Shown: positions 12,082-13,343 of the stretch, piece after piece | Numbering within the stretch: position 1 is the first letter of the stretch | Layout of the letters: each line of letters begins with the position of its first letter | Assembly (NCBI GenBank): GCA_012515695.1 | Contig: JAAYXX010000148.1 | Location: forward strand, 1-13,343 | DNA length: 13,343 nucleotides | Direction: 5' to 3' | From: Chloroflexota bacterium | GTDB lineage: Bacteria > Chloroflexota > Anaerolineae > UBA1429 | Translations under genes and position numbers: made by a program | The notes under the pieces: model-generated | Seen by the model: only the letters and a program-made list of their open reading frames with translations | The model's database searches: none | What the model was told of the DNA's origin: nothing

Positions 12082-13343
12082 ATGCTCCAGGTTTCTAATC
12101 TAGGCAAACGTTACGGCGACACCCTGGTTTTCGAGGGGGTCCATTTTACATTGAATGCAGGCGACCGGGCGGGGCTGGTTGGCCCCAATGGAAGCGGCAA
12201 GACAACCCTGCTGCGTATCCTGGTGGGCGAAGAGCGCCCCGACACGGGCAGCGTCCAGCGGACGGCGGCCAATGTGCGTATCGGCTATCTGCCCCAGGCC
12301 CTGAAATATGACGACGAGGCCACGCTGCGCCAGGTGTTGGCCGGTTCACGCCTGCTAGACGCCGACCAACTGGCGGCCCAGGTTGAGGAGCTGGCGCAGG
12401 CGCTCTCCACGGCGGACGAGTCCGAGCGGGAGGCGCTGGAAAAGAGCTATGCCGCTGCCATCGAGCGGATGCAAGACGCGTCCCTGTACCTGCCGGAATA
12501 TCAGGTGCAGGCGATTATGGCGGGGTTGGGGCTGGCTGACGTGGACCCTTCCGCGCCGGTGCGTATCTTGAGCGGCGGGCAAAAGACCCGCCTGGGCCTG
12601 GCTCGCCTGCTGCTCTCCAACCCTTCCCTGCTGCTGCTGGACGAGCCGACCAACCATCTGGACATCACCGCCCTGGAATGGCTGGAGGAGTATTTGAGCC
12701 AGTACGCGGGGGGCATGTTGATCGTCTCCCATGACCGCGCCTTTTTGGATCGCACGGTGAACCAGATATACGAACTGGATCCGTTGACCCATAGCCTGCG
12801 CGCCTATCCTGGCAACTATTCCGAGTATGCCCAGACCAAGGCGCGGGAGCGGGAAAAACACGCCCAGATGTACCGCGAGCAGCAAGAGCGGATCGCCCGC
12901 TTGCAGGGCGCTGTTCATCAGCTCGACAATCAGGCCCGCAAGATCGAAAAGGAAACCATCGACTTTCACTATCGCAAGATCGCCAAAAAGGTGGCCCGGC
13001 AGGCCACGGTACGCAAAAAGCGCATCGAGCGCATGCTCGAATCCGAAGATCACCTGGAAAAGCCGCAACTGACGTGGGATATCAAGCTCGAGTTTGTGAA
13101 CACGCCCCCCAGCGGGCAGGATGTGCTGGTGATCGAGGACCTCGCCAAGTCCTTCGGCGAGCGTCGGCTGTTCGCCGGGGCGAACCTGATCCTCCAACGC
13201 GGCGAGCGCATCGCCCTGCTGGGGCCAAACGGGTCGGGCAAGACCACGCTGCTGCGCATGATCACCGGTGAGGAAGCGCCGACGGCTGGCTCGCTCCAGC
13301 TTGGAGCGAACGTGCAACTGGGGTATTTTTCTCAGGAGCAAAA
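12082..13343 (+). CDS. ABC-F family ATPase, 3' end outside the window
   Basis: Soluble tandem ABC ATPase of the ABC-F type; members act on the ribosome (translation factors such as EttA/Uup/YdiF, some giving antibiotic protection) and lack membrane domains. The 420 codons seen contain NBD1 with Walker A GPNGSGKTT (34-42), signature LSGGQ (164-168), Walker B LLLLDEPTNHLD (183-194) and switch SHD (216-218). A charged, arginine/lysine-rich helical linker (about 245-330) is the P-site tRNA interaction motif. NBD2 begins near 347 with Walker A GPNGSGKTT (381-389). The ATG at 12082 follows AAGGAG (12070-12075) at 6 nt. The window ends before the second signature. An arm insertion lies in NBD1 around 90-140. 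Whether it is housekeeping or resistance-type cannot be told. It follows the phosphatase gene by 37 bp. Confidence 0.93.
   Translation, partial: MLQVSNLGKRYGDTLVFEGVHFTLNAGDRAGLVGPNGSGKTTLLRILVGEERPDTGSVQRTAANVRIGYLPQALKYDDEATLRQVLAGSRLLDADQLAAQVEELAQALSTADESEREALEKSYAAAIERMQDASLYLPEYQVQAIMAGLGLADVDPSAPVRILSGGQKTRLGLARLLLSNPSLLLLDEPTNHLDITALEWLEEYLSQYAGGMLIVSHDRAFLDRTVNQIYELDPLTHSLRAYPGNYSEYAQTKAREREKHAQMYREQQERIARLQGAVHQLDNQARKIEKETIDFHYRKIAKKVARQATVRKKRIERMLESEDHLEKPQLTWDIKLEFVNTPPSGQDVLVIEDLAKSFGERRLFAGANLILQRGERIALLGPNGSGKTTLLRMITGEEAPTAGSLQLGANVQLGYFSQEQ

Noticed and set aside
12355..13341. 328-residue minus-strand frame across the ABC-F gene
   Set aside because: The plus strand encodes unmistakable Walker A, signature and Walker B motifs; the antisense frame has none.

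Overview
This is a GC-rich bacterial chromosome segment with compact genes and ordinary Shine-Dalgarno sites. The gene set includes a MshA-like GT4 glycosyltransferase, a FemX-type peptidoglycan transferase, a YvcK protein with an N-terminal membrane anchor, a corrinoid-activating [2Fe-2S]/ASKHA protein and a large ADP-ribosylglycohydrolase. This would fit a Chloroflexota (Anaerolineae-like) genome. That assignment is inferred from gene content only; no rRNA or other taxonomic marker is present.

Layout. Positions 1-274 hold no convincing gene, only small repeats and a promoter. A FemX-like gene (275-1312, +) converges on six consecutive minus-strand genes: GT4 glycosyltransferase (1309-2640), GAPDH (2742-3755), YvcK (3946-5244), RACE-type ferredoxin/ASKHA protein (5351-7177), class I methyltransferase (7167-7937) and an ADP-ribosylglycohydrolase with C-terminal beta-rich domains (8128-10245). 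Around 10.25-10.48 kb transcription diverges. To the right all genes are on the plus strand: a probable small RNA or leader, a HAD-like hydrolase (10711-11361), a histidine phosphatase split by a one-base frameshift (11419-12044) and an ABC-F ATPase (from 12082, cut by the window end).

The most striking stretch is the divergent intergenic region 10246-10710. It holds two perfect DnaA boxes and several near-matches. The six same-strand boxes start 21, 32, 32, 21 and 21 bp apart, which is whole turns of the helix. They sit at a switch of gene orientation, as expected of a replication origin or another DnaA-controlled locus. Next to them is a consensus promoter (TTGACA-17-TATAAT) whose two hexamers each lie in an inverted repeat. 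It reads into a structured RNA of about 138 nt with an 11-codon ORF, ending in a strong terminator that is followed by a second hairpin with the same core.

Functionally, GAPDH and YvcK both relate to central carbon metabolism, and YvcK links it to cell-wall precursor supply. FemX and the glycosyltransferase act on the envelope. The methyltransferase and RACE genes overlap and are probably co-translated. Other notable signals are five short CGCTC/GAGCG hairpin units between yvcK and gap, a strong promoter for yvcK, and a long dyad upstream of the methyltransferase.
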